A stretch of 64,000 nt of DNA from Cryobacterium breve (GTDB taxonomy: Bacteria > Actinomycetota > Actinomycetes > Actinomycetales > Microbacteriaceae). The notes beneath the pieces were generated by a model, which made no database searches, was not told the origin of the DNA, and worked only from the letters and a program-made list of their open reading frames with translations. How positions within the stretch are numbered: the first letter of the stretch is position 1; every line of letters starts with the position of its first letter. The stretch spans positions 2,418,001 through 2,482,000 of the forward strand of contig NZ_CP075584.1 of assembly GCF_027594785.1 (NCBI RefSeq). The letters run 5' to 3'. Shown here in pieces: positions 29,284-38,202 of the stretch. The translations under genes were made by a program, and so were the position numbers.

Positions 29284-30126
29284 GTGCTCGGCGCGCACTC
29301 CTATCCCGCAGGGCTCGTCGACCGCGTGCGAGAGGCGACGGATGCCGCGGCGGCGGCCTGCCTGCCGTGGCTTGGCCGGGGCGACGAGATCGCCATCGAC
29401 GCCGCCGCGGTGGCCGCGATGCGGGCCGTGCTCGCGGACGCACCGTTCCACGGCACCGTCGTCATCGGTGAGGGTGAGAAGGACAAGGCCCCCATGTTGG
29501 CCAACGGTGAAGCGCTCGGCCACGGCGGCGCGCCGCTCTGCGACGTCGCCGTCGACCCGCTCGACGGCACCCGCCTCGTGGCCGCCGGCCTCCCCGGCTC
29601 GATCTGCGTGATCGCCCTCGCCCCGCGGGGGACGATGTTCGATCCCGTCGACGTCTTCTACATGGACAAGCTCATCTGCGGGGCGGCCGGACACGGGGTC
29701 GTCGACATCCGCCGCCCGATCGCGGAGAACCTCGCCCGGCTCGCCGCCGTCACCGGCGTGGCCGTGGCCGACCTCGTCGTCGTCGTGCTCGACAAGCCCC
29801 GCCACGGGTCGCTCATCGCCGAGATCCGGGCCACGGGCGCCGAGCTCCGTCTTGTCGGCGAGGGCGACATCGTCGCGGCCGTCGCGGCAGCAACCTCGGG
29901 GACCGACGTCGACGTCGTCGTCGGCATCGGCGGAACCCCGGAGGGCATCATCGCGGCCTGCGCCGTTCGGGCGCTCGGCGGCTTCATGCAGGGCCGCCTC
30001 GCGCCCCAGACGCCCGAGCAGCACGCCGCGGCGCTCGCGGCCGGGCACGACCTCGATCGGGTGCTCGAGCTCGACGACCTCGTCGCGAGCGAGGCGGTCC
30101 TGTTCGTCTCGAGCGCCGTCGGCTGA
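29284..30126 (+). CDS. glpX: class II fructose-1,6-bisphosphatase-like
   Basis: GlpX family of Li-sensitive sugar phosphatases. VVIGEGEKDKAPML and CDVAVDPLDGTRL are the metal- and substrate-binding motifs, and GIGGTPEGIIAACAVRALGG the C-terminal signature. At 280 residues it is shorter than typical GlpX (about 330-340) at both ends. No ATG or GTG lies upstream in frame before a TAG at 29176; ATT at 29188 is the only longer possibility, so I use GTG 29284 although no ribosome site is clear. It would dephosphorylate fructose 1,6-bisphosphate in gluconeogenesis. Confidence 0.82.
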   Translation: MLGAHSYPAGLVDRVREATDAAAAACLPWLGRGDEIAIDAAAVAAMRAVLADAPFHGTVVIGEGEKDKAPMLANGEALGHGGAPLCDVAVDPLDGTRLVAAGLPGSICVIALAPRGTMFDPVDVFYMDKLICGAAGHGVVDIRRPIAENLARLAAVTGVAVADLVVVVLDKPRHGSLIAEIRATGAELRLVGEGDIVAAVAAATSGTDVDVVVGIGGTPEGIIAACAVRALGGFMQGRLAPQTPEQHAAALAAGHDLDRVLELDDLVASEAVLFVSSAVG

Positions 30127-30134
30127 GCCGGCTA

Positions 30135-30203
30135 AGTCGGAGATTCTCGCGAAACGCCGCTGGGCCGGTCGGCGGATGCGGCGTGTCGCGAAGATCTCCG
30201 ACT
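30135..30203. repeat. long inverted repeat, copy 1 of an intergenic family
   Basis: AGTCGGAGATTCTCGCGA ... is inverted by ... TCGCGAAGATCTCCGACT with an inner stem of CGCCGC/GCGGCG. It lies between the convergent glpX and oxidoreductase genes, and closely resembles the repeat at 33353-33425. Terminator function is plausible. Confidence 0.7.
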
Positions 30204-30237
30204 CGCGCGTGCGCAGGGGCGCGGGGGCGCGGAAACG

Positions 30238-31039
30238 TCAGGCGCCGTCCGCGCCGCCGTACCGCTCGGTCCGGATCCGGGCGGGATCTCGGCCGGACCG
30301 CACGAGGGCGTCCGCCACGAACTCCACGAAGGGGGTCGCGCCGCACACGAACGTGAGCGCGTCGTCGCCGAGGGTCTGCACGCTCGCCGCGAGGCGGGTG
30401 ACGTCGAGGCGGCCGGGTGAGTGCGGCCATCCGCTCGGGGCACGCCGGGTGTACACCCAGTCGAGGTCGAACAGGGGCGAGACCCGGTCGAGCCTCCTCG
30501 AGTTCGGCGCGGTAGTACGCCATCTCGGGTGAGCGCACCGAATAGAGCAGGCGGAACCGTGCCGGGTGCGCGGCCGCCTCGTGGGCGCGGATCATGGCCA
30601 TCAGCGGAACGACGCCGGAACCGCCGGCGATGAGCTGAACCGGCGCGGGCTCCTCCTCGCGCCAGACGAACCAGCCGCCGATCGGTCCGCGGATCTCGAG
30701 CCGGTCGCCGACATCGAGGCCGCGCACGAGATACGGCGACACTTCGCCGTCGTCGAGTTCCTCGACGGTGATCTCGAGGACCCCACCCGGTGCGGCCGAG
30801 GCGAGCGAGTACGAGCGCACGGCGGTGTAGCCGTCCGGTGCGGTCAGGCGAACGTCGATGTGCTGGCCCGCGACGAGCCGGGGCAGCGGCGGCAGCGGCG
30901 GCCGGGCGGCTGACGCGGGCGGCCGCATCCGGATCGTGCGTGCCGTCGGGGTCTCGGCATGGGCCTCGACCACCAGGGCGTCGTGCCAGTCCGATGCGTT
31001 CCACGTGGAACGGGCGGCGCTCGCCGGGACGTCGCTCAC
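30238..31039 (-). CDS. FAD/NAD(P)-binding oxidoreductase (one apparent frame error)
   Basis: A ferredoxin-NADP reductase-type flavoprotein. RSYSLAS is the FAD-binding RxYS motif, GPIGGWFVW and LIAGGSGVVPLMAMIR the NAD(P)-binding part, and FVCGATPFVEFVADAL the C-terminal signature. The frame breaks at 30493-30494 (coding GAGGAGGCTCGACC for GAGGAGCTCGACC, ELEE-LDRVSPLF). One base removed gives 266 residues. There is no 2Fe-2S domain. Its start overlaps the stop of the molybdopterin oxidoreductase gene (ATGA), suggesting it is the electron partner of that enzyme. Confidence 0.87.
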
Positions 31040-31629
31040 CAGTACCGTTCTTCACGCCAGGGGTCACCGTGCATGTGGTACCCGTTCTGCTCCCAGAATC
31101 CGGGATCGTTGCGGGTCGACAGCTCGATGCTACGCACCCACTTCGCGCTCTTCCAGAAATAGAGCGCGGGCACGAGCAGCCGGGCAGGGCCGCCGTGCTC
31201 CGGAGCGAGCGGGGCGCCGTCGAACTGGTGCGCGACCCAGGCCTTGCCGCCGCGCAACTCGTCGAGCGGCACGTTGGTCGTGTACCCGCCGTAGCTGCGC
31301 GCCATCGCGAACCCGGCCCCGGTGTCGACACCCTCGAGCAGCGTGTCGAGGGAGACGCCGCGCCATCCGGTGCCGAACTTCGACCAGCTCGTCACACAGT
31401 GGATGTCGACGGTCACGTCCTCCTGGGGCAGCGCCTGGAACTCGTCCCAGGTCCAGGTCGTCATCAACCCCGACTCGCTCGTGATGCTGAAGCGCCACTC
31501 CTCGGCGGACACCCGCGGGGTGGGTCCGATCGAGAGCACCGGGAAGTCCGTGACGAGGTGCTGGCCCGGCGGCAGGCCGGGGACGGGTTCGCGGCGACGG
31601 CCCATGAAACCGGGCGAAAAGAGACCCAT
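31036..31629 (-). CDS. molybdopterin-dependent oxidoreductase (YedY/sulfite oxidase fold)
   Basis: A 197-residue Mo-cofactor protein. IHCVTSWSKFGTGWRGV contains the conserved Cys that coordinates molybdenum, and SYGGYTTNVPLDEL and WEQNGYHMHGDPW complete the family pattern. Start ATG at 31629 is preceded by GGAGGAG. No Tat signal is present, so the enzyme is probably cytoplasmic. It is coupled to the downstream flavin reductase. Confidence 0.88.
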   Translation of the reverse strand: MGLFSPGFMGRRREPVPGLPPGQHLVTDFPVLSIGPTPRVSAEEWRFSITSESGLMTTWTWDEFQALPQEDVTVDIHCVTSWSKFGTGWRGVSLDTLLEGVDTGAGFAMARSYGGYTTNVPLDELRGGKAWVAHQFDGAPLAPEHGGPARLLVPALYFWKSAKWVRSIELSTRNDPGFWEQNGYHMHGDPWREERYW

Positions 31630-31716
31630 GGCGACTCCTCCAGAGATGCGATTGCCGGATTCGCACAGCCTAGCGGCGCGATTGTCAGGACGCACCTGCC
31701 GGATTACCCTGTGCAC

Positions 31717-32418
31717 ATGTGCGGACGCTTCGCGATGGACAAGGACACCGACGATCTGATCCAGGAGTTCGTCGCGACCGGCGGTGATTTCCGGGACTGG
31801 CGGCCCTCGTACAACATCGCGCCGACCGACCGGGTTCCCGTGGTGCGCGAGTGGGAACACGACGGCACTGTCACCCGCGAGGTGGACGCGGCGTCCTGGG
31901 GGCTCACGCCGGCCTGGTCGAACGGCGGCAAGCGCCCCGCGCCGATCAACGCCCGCCTCGAGACCGTCGCCACCAACGGCATGTTCCGCACGGCCTTCGA
32001 TTCCCGACGGTGCATCGTCCCGATGACGGGCTACTACGAGTGGGAGGACCTCCCAGACGGCAAGCAGCCGCACTTCATCCACGGCGGCGGGGTCCTCGCC
32101 GCGGCCGGGCTCTACGCGGCGCGCAAGGAGAGCGACGATTCGTGGTCCCACAGCATGACGATCATCACGAGGGAGGCCCGCGACGCGTCCGGCGAGATCC
32201 ACGACCGGATGCCCGCATTCCTCGAACGGAATGTGTGGGACGAATGGCTCAGGCCGGGAAAGCTCACCGACCCGAATCATCTTCTCGACCTCCTCGACCG
32301 GACCTCCATCGCCGTTGCGGCCCACATCGAGAGCTACCCGGTGTCCCGGCGGGTGAACAGCGTGCGGGTGCCCGACGCCGAACGACAGGACCCGGCGCTC
32401 ATCCAGCCGCTGTCCTGA
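31717..32418 (+). CDS. SRAP-domain protein (YedK/HMCES-like)
   Basis: Begins MCGRFAM, the invariant SRAP start whose Cys2 becomes N-terminal after Met removal and crosslinks to abasic sites in single-stranded DNA. WRPSYNIAPTD, WGLTPAW, INARLETV (with Glu) and CIVPMTGYYEW follow in order. Length 233 residues is normal. It shields abasic sites from breakage. Confidence 0.93.
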   Translation: MCGRFAMDKDTDDLIQEFVATGGDFRDWRPSYNIAPTDRVPVVREWEHDGTVTREVDAASWGLTPAWSNGGKRPAPINARLETVATNGMFRTAFDSRRCIVPMTGYYEWEDLPDGKQPHFIHGGGVLAAAGLYAARKESDDSWSHSMTIITREARDASGEIHDRMPAFLERNVWDEWLRPGKLTDPNHLLDLLDRTSIAVAAHIESYPVSRRVNSVRVPDAERQDPALIQPLS

Positions 32419-32470
32419 AGTGCACAATGGAAGGGCGGCCGTCGACTCGGGCCGCAGCTGGAGATACGCC

Positions 32471-33334
32471 GTGCCCGTCCCGTCCGCCCAACCGGCAGCA
32501 TCCGTTCTGCACACCCCGCTTGCCCCGAGCCGCGCACTGCTCCAGCGAGCGACCCGCGTCATCGTGATCGCCGGGGCAGGGATGAGCGCCGACATCGGAA
32601 CGCCCGTCTACTGGACCGGGGACAACGCGGCATACGGCGACACCGTCTCGCACTACGGCCACACCAACCTCGAGCACTCCTGCGCGCCGCTCTGGCTCGA
32701 GGAACCAGACCAGCAGGCAGCATTCTTCCGCGAGACCTGGCGGGACATGCGCGAATCGGAGAAGCCCGCCCGTCCCGCCGACCCGTACTTCGTGCTCCAG
32801 GACTGGCTGGATGCCGCGGCGAAGGACTTCTTCGTGCTCACCTCCAACGTCGACACCGCGTTCACCGACCACGGTTTTCCGGCCGAGAAGCTCCTCGAGA
32901 TCCACGGCGCCTATGATCGCTCCCAGTGCCTGGCCGAACCGGAGGCGCACGGCGTCTTCCCGACCGTCGACCCGGGGCTCGCCACCACCTTCTGTCCCGC
33001 CTGCGGGAGCCTGGCCCGGCCGAACGTGCTCTTCTTCGACGACTACTGGTTCAACAACGCGGCGAACGAACTCCAGGAGGACGATTTCCTCGACTACCAG
33101 CAACACCTCGCCGCAGAGGACCCCGGCAGCACGGTCATCCTCGAGATCGGGGTCGGCCTCACCGTGATGAACCTGCGCAACCTGACCTGGGACCTGCACT
33201 CCCGTTACGACCTCCCGATCGTGCGGATCAACCCGTTCCACGTCGGCCGCGGCGATGACGTGTCCGCGGGGAACGCCCCGATCTACGAGCACCAGCTCAC
33301 CGTGCTCGTCGGCCTCCGCGGCCTCCTCGAGTAG
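32471..33334 (+). CDS. Sir2-family NAD-dependent protein deacetylase-like
   Basis: VIAGAGMSADIGTPVYW is the NAD-binding GAGxSxxxGIP equivalent (with TP), FVLTSNVD the TxNxD motif and EIHG the catalytic His motif. Only one CxxC (CPAC) plus a more distant Cys is visible where classical sirtuins have two CxxC pairs, so the zinc site may be atypical. I chose GTG at 32471. Length 287 residues. It follows the SRAP gene by 52 bases. Confidence 0.82.
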   Translation: MPVPSAQPAASVLHTPLAPSRALLQRATRVIVIAGAGMSADIGTPVYWTGDNAAYGDTVSHYGHTNLEHSCAPLWLEEPDQQAAFFRETWRDMRESEKPARPADPYFVLQDWLDAAAKDFFVLTSNVDTAFTDHGFPAEKLLEIHGAYDRSQCLAEPEAHGVFPTVDPGLATTFCPACGSLARPNVLFFDDYWFNNAANELQEDDFLDYQQHLAAEDPGSTVILEIGVGLTVMNLRNLTWDLHSRYDLPIVRINPFHVGRGDDVSAGNAPIYEHQLTVLVGLRGLLE

Positions 33335-33352
33335 CCGGCGCTCCACAAACGC

Positions 33353-33425
33353 AACGTCGGAGATTTTCGAGACACGCCGTCACCCCGGGCAGCGGATGCG
33401 GCGAGTCGCGAGAATCTCCGACGTT
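33353..33425. repeat. long inverted repeat, copy 2 of an intergenic family
   Basis: AACGTCGGAGATT (33353-33365) is inverted perfectly at 33413-33425, with inner stem parts and the same core words (GGAGATT, GCGGATGCGGCG) as the copy at 30135-30203. Located between convergent genes. Confidence 0.72.
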
Positions 33426-33452
33426 ACGCATCCGCCCGCTCGCCGAGACGGC

Positions 33453-34202
33453 CTAGCGGGACCGCTCGCCCGCCAGCCAGTCGTCGAATGTCGTGGGGGC
33501 CTCGGCGGCGTCCGCGGTACCGCGCAGCACCCCGGAGCGCACGCCCCGCCAGTACGCGCCGGGCAACGAGACCCCGAGCGCCGGCAGCCGTCGCCCCTCC
33601 GCGCGGATGACCTTGCGCACCATGTCGAGGAGGGTTTCGTCACGCGGTCCGCGCAGGTCGCGGTGACGCCCGCGCTCGGTCCCCTCGGCGATCGACACGA
33701 GCGCCTCCGCGACGTCGGCGGCGGCGATCGGACGCAGCAGCCCGGTCGGGACCAGCGCGATCGGGCCGAACGACGCGCGTCCGAGCACCTGCCGCGCGAA
33801 CTCGTGGAATTGGGTGGCCCGCAGGATGCTGAACGGCACCGGCCCCGCAGTCACGAGCCGTTCCTGCTCGAGCTTCCCTGCGTAGTACCCGACCGGTACG
33901 GCGTCGATGCCGATGATCGACAGCGCGATGTGGTGACCGACCGACCGGCGCACCTCGGCGCCCTGCAGCGACCTGGTGGCTGCCGCGAAGAATTCAACGG
34001 ATGCCGCCGCCGAGGTGCGCGCGACGCTCGTGACGTCGATGACGGTATCCGCTCCCTCGAGCGCCGCGTCGAGTCCGACGCCGGTGGTCACGTCCTGTCC
34101 GGTGGACCGGGAGAGCGGAACGACCTCGTGACCACGGTGCTCGGCCGCGATGACGACGTGCCGGCCGACGGTGCCGGTCGCGCCCGCTACGACGATTCTC
34201 AT
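33453..34202 (-). CDS. NAD(P)-binding protein of the NmrA/atypical SDR type
   Basis: A 249-residue Rossmann protein: VVAGATGTVGRHVVIAA at the start, then GADTVIDVTS and the YYAGKLEQERLV segment with a YxxxK-like motif. NmrA-type proteins are redox sensors or reductases; substrate unknown. The next gene upstream on the same strand (GNAT) ends 51 bases before it. Confidence 0.8.
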   Translation of the reverse strand: MRIVVAGATGTVGRHVVIAAEHRGHEVVPLSRSTGQDVTTGVGLDAALEGADTVIDVTSVARTSAAASVEFFAAATRSLQGAEVRRSVGHHIALSIIGIDAVPVGYYAGKLEQERLVTAGPVPFSILRATQFHEFARQVLGRASFGPIALVPTGLLRPIAAADVAEALVSIAEGTERGRHRDLRGPRDETLLDMVRKVIRAEGRRLPALGVSLPGAYWRGVRSGVLRGTADAAEAPTTFDDWLAGERSR

Positions 34203-34253
34203 GAGACCACCTTCTCACCGGGAATGCTCGTGCTCGACACGCTGAACTTGTCG

Positions 34254-34773
34254 CTATGCCGGTGTGAGCCTGCTTGATCATTTCGAGCTCCCGGGACGTC
34301 GGGTCGAGGACGTACGGCTCGGTCACGCCGGTTGCCGCGAAGCCGCGGCGCTCGTAGGCGACGCGGGCGCGGTCGTTGTGCTCGTGGACGTGCAGCGTGA
34401 GCCGACCCGTTTCCGTGCGCGCCCAGTCCTCGATCCGCGACAGGAGGGCGTCCGTCACGCCGGCCACCCCGCCCCGGTAGTCGGGCGCCACGTAGACGCC
34501 GACGAGCAACGGCCCGGTCGCCTCGTCGGGGATGTAGCCGCCCATCGTCCCGACCCAGCGTCCAGAGGGCGTGATTGCCACGACGACGATCGAATGTTCG
34601 TTGGTGCCGCGTGCTCCGCGCATGGCCCATTCGGCTTCGTCGTGCGCGAGTGCGGCGTCAAAGGTCTCCCCGAACCCGAGAGGCGTGTCGCGGAGCATCT
34701 CCAGCCGAAGTTCCCTGACCTCATGCCAGTCTGCCGCCGTCGTGTTGCGAATCGTGAAGCCCTCAGTCATCAT
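34254..34773 (-). CDS. GNAT-family N-acetyltransferase (one apparent frame error at the end)
   Basis: GNAT fold: VGVYVAPDYRGGVAGVTDALLSRIEDWA is the acetyl-CoA binding region and LHVHEHNDRARVAYERRGFAATG the following strands. The coding strand has AAGCAGGCTCACA at the very end; removing one base (34269-34270) gives the ending EMIKQLTPA and an immediate TAG at 34254-34256, 172 residues, whereas the uncorrected frame runs far into the neighbour. Substrate unknown. Confidence 0.87.
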
Positions 34774-34889
34774 CCCCGCACGATAGCAGGCAAGCATGCC
34801 GGGTCGACGGGAGCGCCGCGCTCGCCGGGTCGGTGCGGCAGACGCGTCGACTTGACGCCCGTCTGCCGTCGTGCGACACTCGGCACATC

Positions 34890-34917
34890 TCATTAATCAG
34901 ATTAATCTGATTAATGA
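34890..34917. promoter_or_regulatory. perfect 28-bp palindromic operator upstream of gntK-edd
   Basis: Positions 34890-34917 read identically on both strands, built on ATTAAT-cag-ATTAAT-ctg-ATTAAT spacing. It is an AT-only-core island in very GC-rich DNA, about 100 bases before the gluconokinase start. The shape suits a dimeric repressor such as a GntR- or LacI-family regulator of gluconate use, but no regulator gene is in the window. Confidence 0.7.
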
Positions 34918-35013
34918 AATTCAGCGTCAACATCGCTGTACCCGCAGAAGGCGGGCGCGGTGACCTGGCCTGACAATGAGGTCGCGCCGATGCGCCCTCG
35001 CGAGAGGACGACG

Positions 35014-37513
35014 ATGTACTCATTCACAGCACCCGTGGTGATGGACGCCTCCACACCAACCCCCGTCGGGAGCGAACCTCGGCCCCCGCTTGTCGCGCCC
35101 GGTCGGCAGCCCGTCCTAGTCGTGATGGGTGTCTCCGGGTCGGGCAAGTCGACGGTGGCCGCTCTCCTCGCCGGCCAGCTCGGGTGGGACTTCGTCGAGG
35201 GCGACGATCTGCACCCCGAGGCGAACGTCAACAAGATGTCGTCGGGCACTCCGCTCACCGACGACGACCGCTGGCCCTGGCTCGACACCGTATCGTCGTG
35301 GATCCTCGGGCACACCACGGCCGACGTTCCCGGCATCATCACCTGCTCGGCGCTGAAAAAGAAGTACCGGGACGTGCTGCGCGAGCAGAACGTGATCTTC
35401 GTGCACCTCGTCGGCTCGAAGGAACTGCTCGGCGCACGGATGTCCGCACGCCTCGACCACTACATGCCGGCCAGTCTTCTCGATTCGCAGCTGGACACCC
35501 TGGAGCCTCTGGATCCCGATGAGCGCGGCATCCTCATCGACGCGGCCAGGCCGCCCGCCGAGGAGGCCGCCAGGATCGTCACGATGCTCGGCCTGCGACC
35601 GGCCGCCGGCTCGTCAGCGCTCAGTGCGGGCAAACCAGGGCGTTCCGCCGCTCAGATGCCGGTCACCACCGCGGTGATCCACCCGGTCGTCGAAGCGGTC
35701 ACGCGCCGCATCATCGAACGCAGCGCGCAGACCCGGGCGAGGTACCTCGCCCGGATCGATGCCGCCGCGGAGCAGGGACCGACCCGCGGTCGCCTGGGGT
35801 GCGCGAACCTCGCTCACGGGTTCGCTGCCACCGGCCAGCAAGACAAGGCCGCGCTGCGCAGGTTCGTGAAGCCGAACATCGGGATCGTGTCCTCCTACAA
35901 CGACGTGCTCTCCGCCCACCAGCCGTTCGCCGCCTACCCGGCGATCCTCAAAGATGCCGTCCGGAAGGCCGGAGGCATCGCCCAGGTCGCGGGCGGCGTT
36001 CCGGCGATGTGCGACGGCATCACCCAGGGCAGGGACGGCATGCAGCTGTCGCTGTTCAGCCGTGACCTGATCGCCATGGCGACCGGCATCGCGCTGGCCC
36101 ACGACCTGTTCGACGGCGCTCTGCTCCTCGGCGTCTGCGACAAGATCGTGCCAGGCCTGGTCATCGGCGCCCTCGCCTTCGGTCACCTCCCTGCCATCCT
36201 GGTGCCGACCGGGCCGATGAGCTCCGGGATCCCGAACAAGGAGAAGAGCCGCATCCGCCAGCTCTATGCCGAGGGACTGGCCGACCGCGAGCAATTGCTC
36301 GAGGCCGAGACGGCGTCGTACCACTCCGCAGGCACCTGCACCTTCTACGGAACAGCGAACTCCAACCAGATGCTGATGGAAGTCATGGGACTGCATCTCC
36401 CCGGAGCGAGCTTCGTGAGCCCCGACTCTCCGCTGCGCGAGGCGCTCACCGCGGCGGCGGCCAGCCAGGTGGTCGCGCTGACCGAGCTGAAAGACCAGTA
36501 CACCCCGATCGGACGCGTTGTCGACGAGCGGTCGATCATCAATGGCGTCGTTGCCCTGCTGGCCACGGGAGGGTCGACCAATCACACGCTGCACCTCCCG
36601 GCCATCGCGGCCGCCGCGGGGATCCAGCTCACCTGGCAGGACTTCGCGGACCTGTCCGAGGTCGTTCCCCTGCTGGTCCGCATCTATCCCAACGGCCCTG
36701 CCGACATCAACCACTTCCACGCCGCGGGGGGCACGGCGTTCCTGATCGGCCAGCTGCTCGACGCCGGCCTGCTGCACCCCGACGTCCGCACCGTCGCCGG
36801 AGCAGGGCTTGATGCCTATCGCCGGGAGCCGGTGCTCGACGGCACCGCCCTGAGCTACCGCCCCGGACCGACCGAGAGCCTCGACACGGACGTGCTGCGG
36901 CCCGCCTCAGCGCCCTTCGCGCCGAACGGCGGGCTCCGGATCCTGGACGGCAATCTCGGAAGCGCCGTCATCAAGGTCGCCGCGGTGGCGACCGAACACC
37001 ACGTCATCCAGGCGCCCGCGGTGGTGTTCGACGATCAGCACGTCTTCCTCGCTGCGTTCGAAGCCGGTGAGCTCGACCGGGATCTCGTGGCCGTGATCCG
37101 ATACCAGGGCCCGTCCGCAAATGGAATGCCGGAGCCTGCACAAGCTCACCCCGGCGCTCGGCATCCTGCAGGATCGCGGGTACCAGGTCGCGCTGGTCAC
37201 CGACGGGCGGATGTCCGGCGCCTCGGGAAAGATCCCGGCCGCCATCCACCTCACCCCGGAAGCAGCAGCGGGCGGCCCGATCGGCCGCATCCGCGATGGC
37301 GACCTCGTACGCCTCGACGCGACGGCGGGCACCCTTGACGTCCTCATCGACGACGACGACGTCTTCGCCGCCCGCGAAATCACCGGTGCCGCGCTCGACG
37401 ACGCCAGCTGGTCCGGCACCGGGCGGGAGCTCTTCTCGGTCTTCCGCCGGCAGGTCGGCCCGGCCGACCGTGGAGCCAGCGTCATCACCAACACACCTGA
37501 AGGAGTCCTCTGA
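35014..37513 (+). CDS. gntK/edd: gluconokinase fused to 6-phosphogluconate dehydratase (one apparent frame error)
   Basis: Residues about 30-200 are a GntK-type kinase: [37 protein letters not shown] and [12 protein letters not shown]. After a roughly 22-residue linker an Edd domain begins ([21 protein letters not shown]) with [23 protein letters not shown] and [15 protein letters not shown], whose Cys bind the Fe-S cluster. The fused enzyme would turn gluconate into 6-phosphogluconate and then KDPG. Near the end GGAGCCTGCAC (37135-37136) breaks the frame; removing one base gives [14 protein letters not shown] and an 832-residue protein whose stop overlaps the eda ATG. ATG 35014 is chosen for its GAGAGGA site; longer starts at 34990 and 34960 exist. 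Confidence 0.87.
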
Positions 37514-38145
37514 TGTCCACCCTGAACGCCGCCCAACTGCTCGAGCTCGCACCCGTGATCCCCGTCGTCGTCATCGAGGATGCCGACCGCGCGGTGGCTC
37601 TGGCTCGGGCGCTCGTCGCCGGCGGCCTGCCGGTCATCGAGGTGACGCTGCGCACCCCGGCCGCTCTTCGTGCGATCAGTGCCATCGCCGACCAGGTACC
37701 CGACGCCGTCATCGGCGCCGGAACGGTCAACAACCCGGTCCTCGTGCGCCGTGCGGCCGAGGCTGGTGCCCAGTTCCTGATCTCGCCCGGGTCGACCGAT
37801 GCCCTGCTCGACGCGATGGACGCATCCGGTCTGCCCTACCTGCCGGGCGCTGCCACCGCGTCCGAGGTCCTGCGGTTGATCGAGCGCGGACACCCGGCGA
37901 TGAAGTTCTTTCCCGCCGAGGCTTCCGGCGGCCACGCCGTGCTGCGCTCACTCGCGTCGCCCCTGCCGGAAGCGCGGTTCTGTCCGACCGGCGGGATCAC
38001 GCTCGCGAGCGCGCCCATCTACCTCGCGCTGCCCAACGTGGGATGCATCGGCGGCACGTGGATCACTCCGCTGGATGCGATTGAACTCGGCGACTGGACA
38101 CGCATCGAAGGGCTGGCTCGTCAGGCCGCAAGCCTGCGGCACTGA
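37513..38145 (+). CDS. eda: 2-dehydro-3-deoxyphosphogluconate (KDPG) aldolase
   Basis: A 210-residue class I aldolase. [15 protein letters not shown] with Glu, IGAGTVNN, and the Schiff-base Lys in [21 protein letters not shown] and CIGGTWITP close the phosphate site. It cleaves KDPG to pyruvate and glyceraldehyde 3-phosphate, completing the Entner-Doudoroff route started by the fused gene. ATG overlaps the upstream TGA by one base. Confidence 0.95.
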   Translation: MSTLNAAQLLELAPVIPVVVIEDADRAVALARALVAGGLPVIEVTLRTPAALRAISAIADQVPDAVIGAGTVNNPVLVRRAAEAGAQFLISPGSTDALLDAMDASGLPYLPGAATASEVLRLIERGHPAMKFFPAEASGGHAVLRSLASPLPEARFCPTGGITLASAPIYLALPNVGCIGGTWITPLDAIELGDWTRIEGLARQAASLRH

Positions 38146-38202
38146 CCCCGGGTACCGAGCCTGCGTCGTGGGCACGAGGTGGCTGCCCAGACCCAGCCGG
38201 GC

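Noticed and set aside
38150..38170. Another GAGCCTGC word as an error site
   Set aside because: It lies between genes, so there is no reading frame to show whether the extra base is real.
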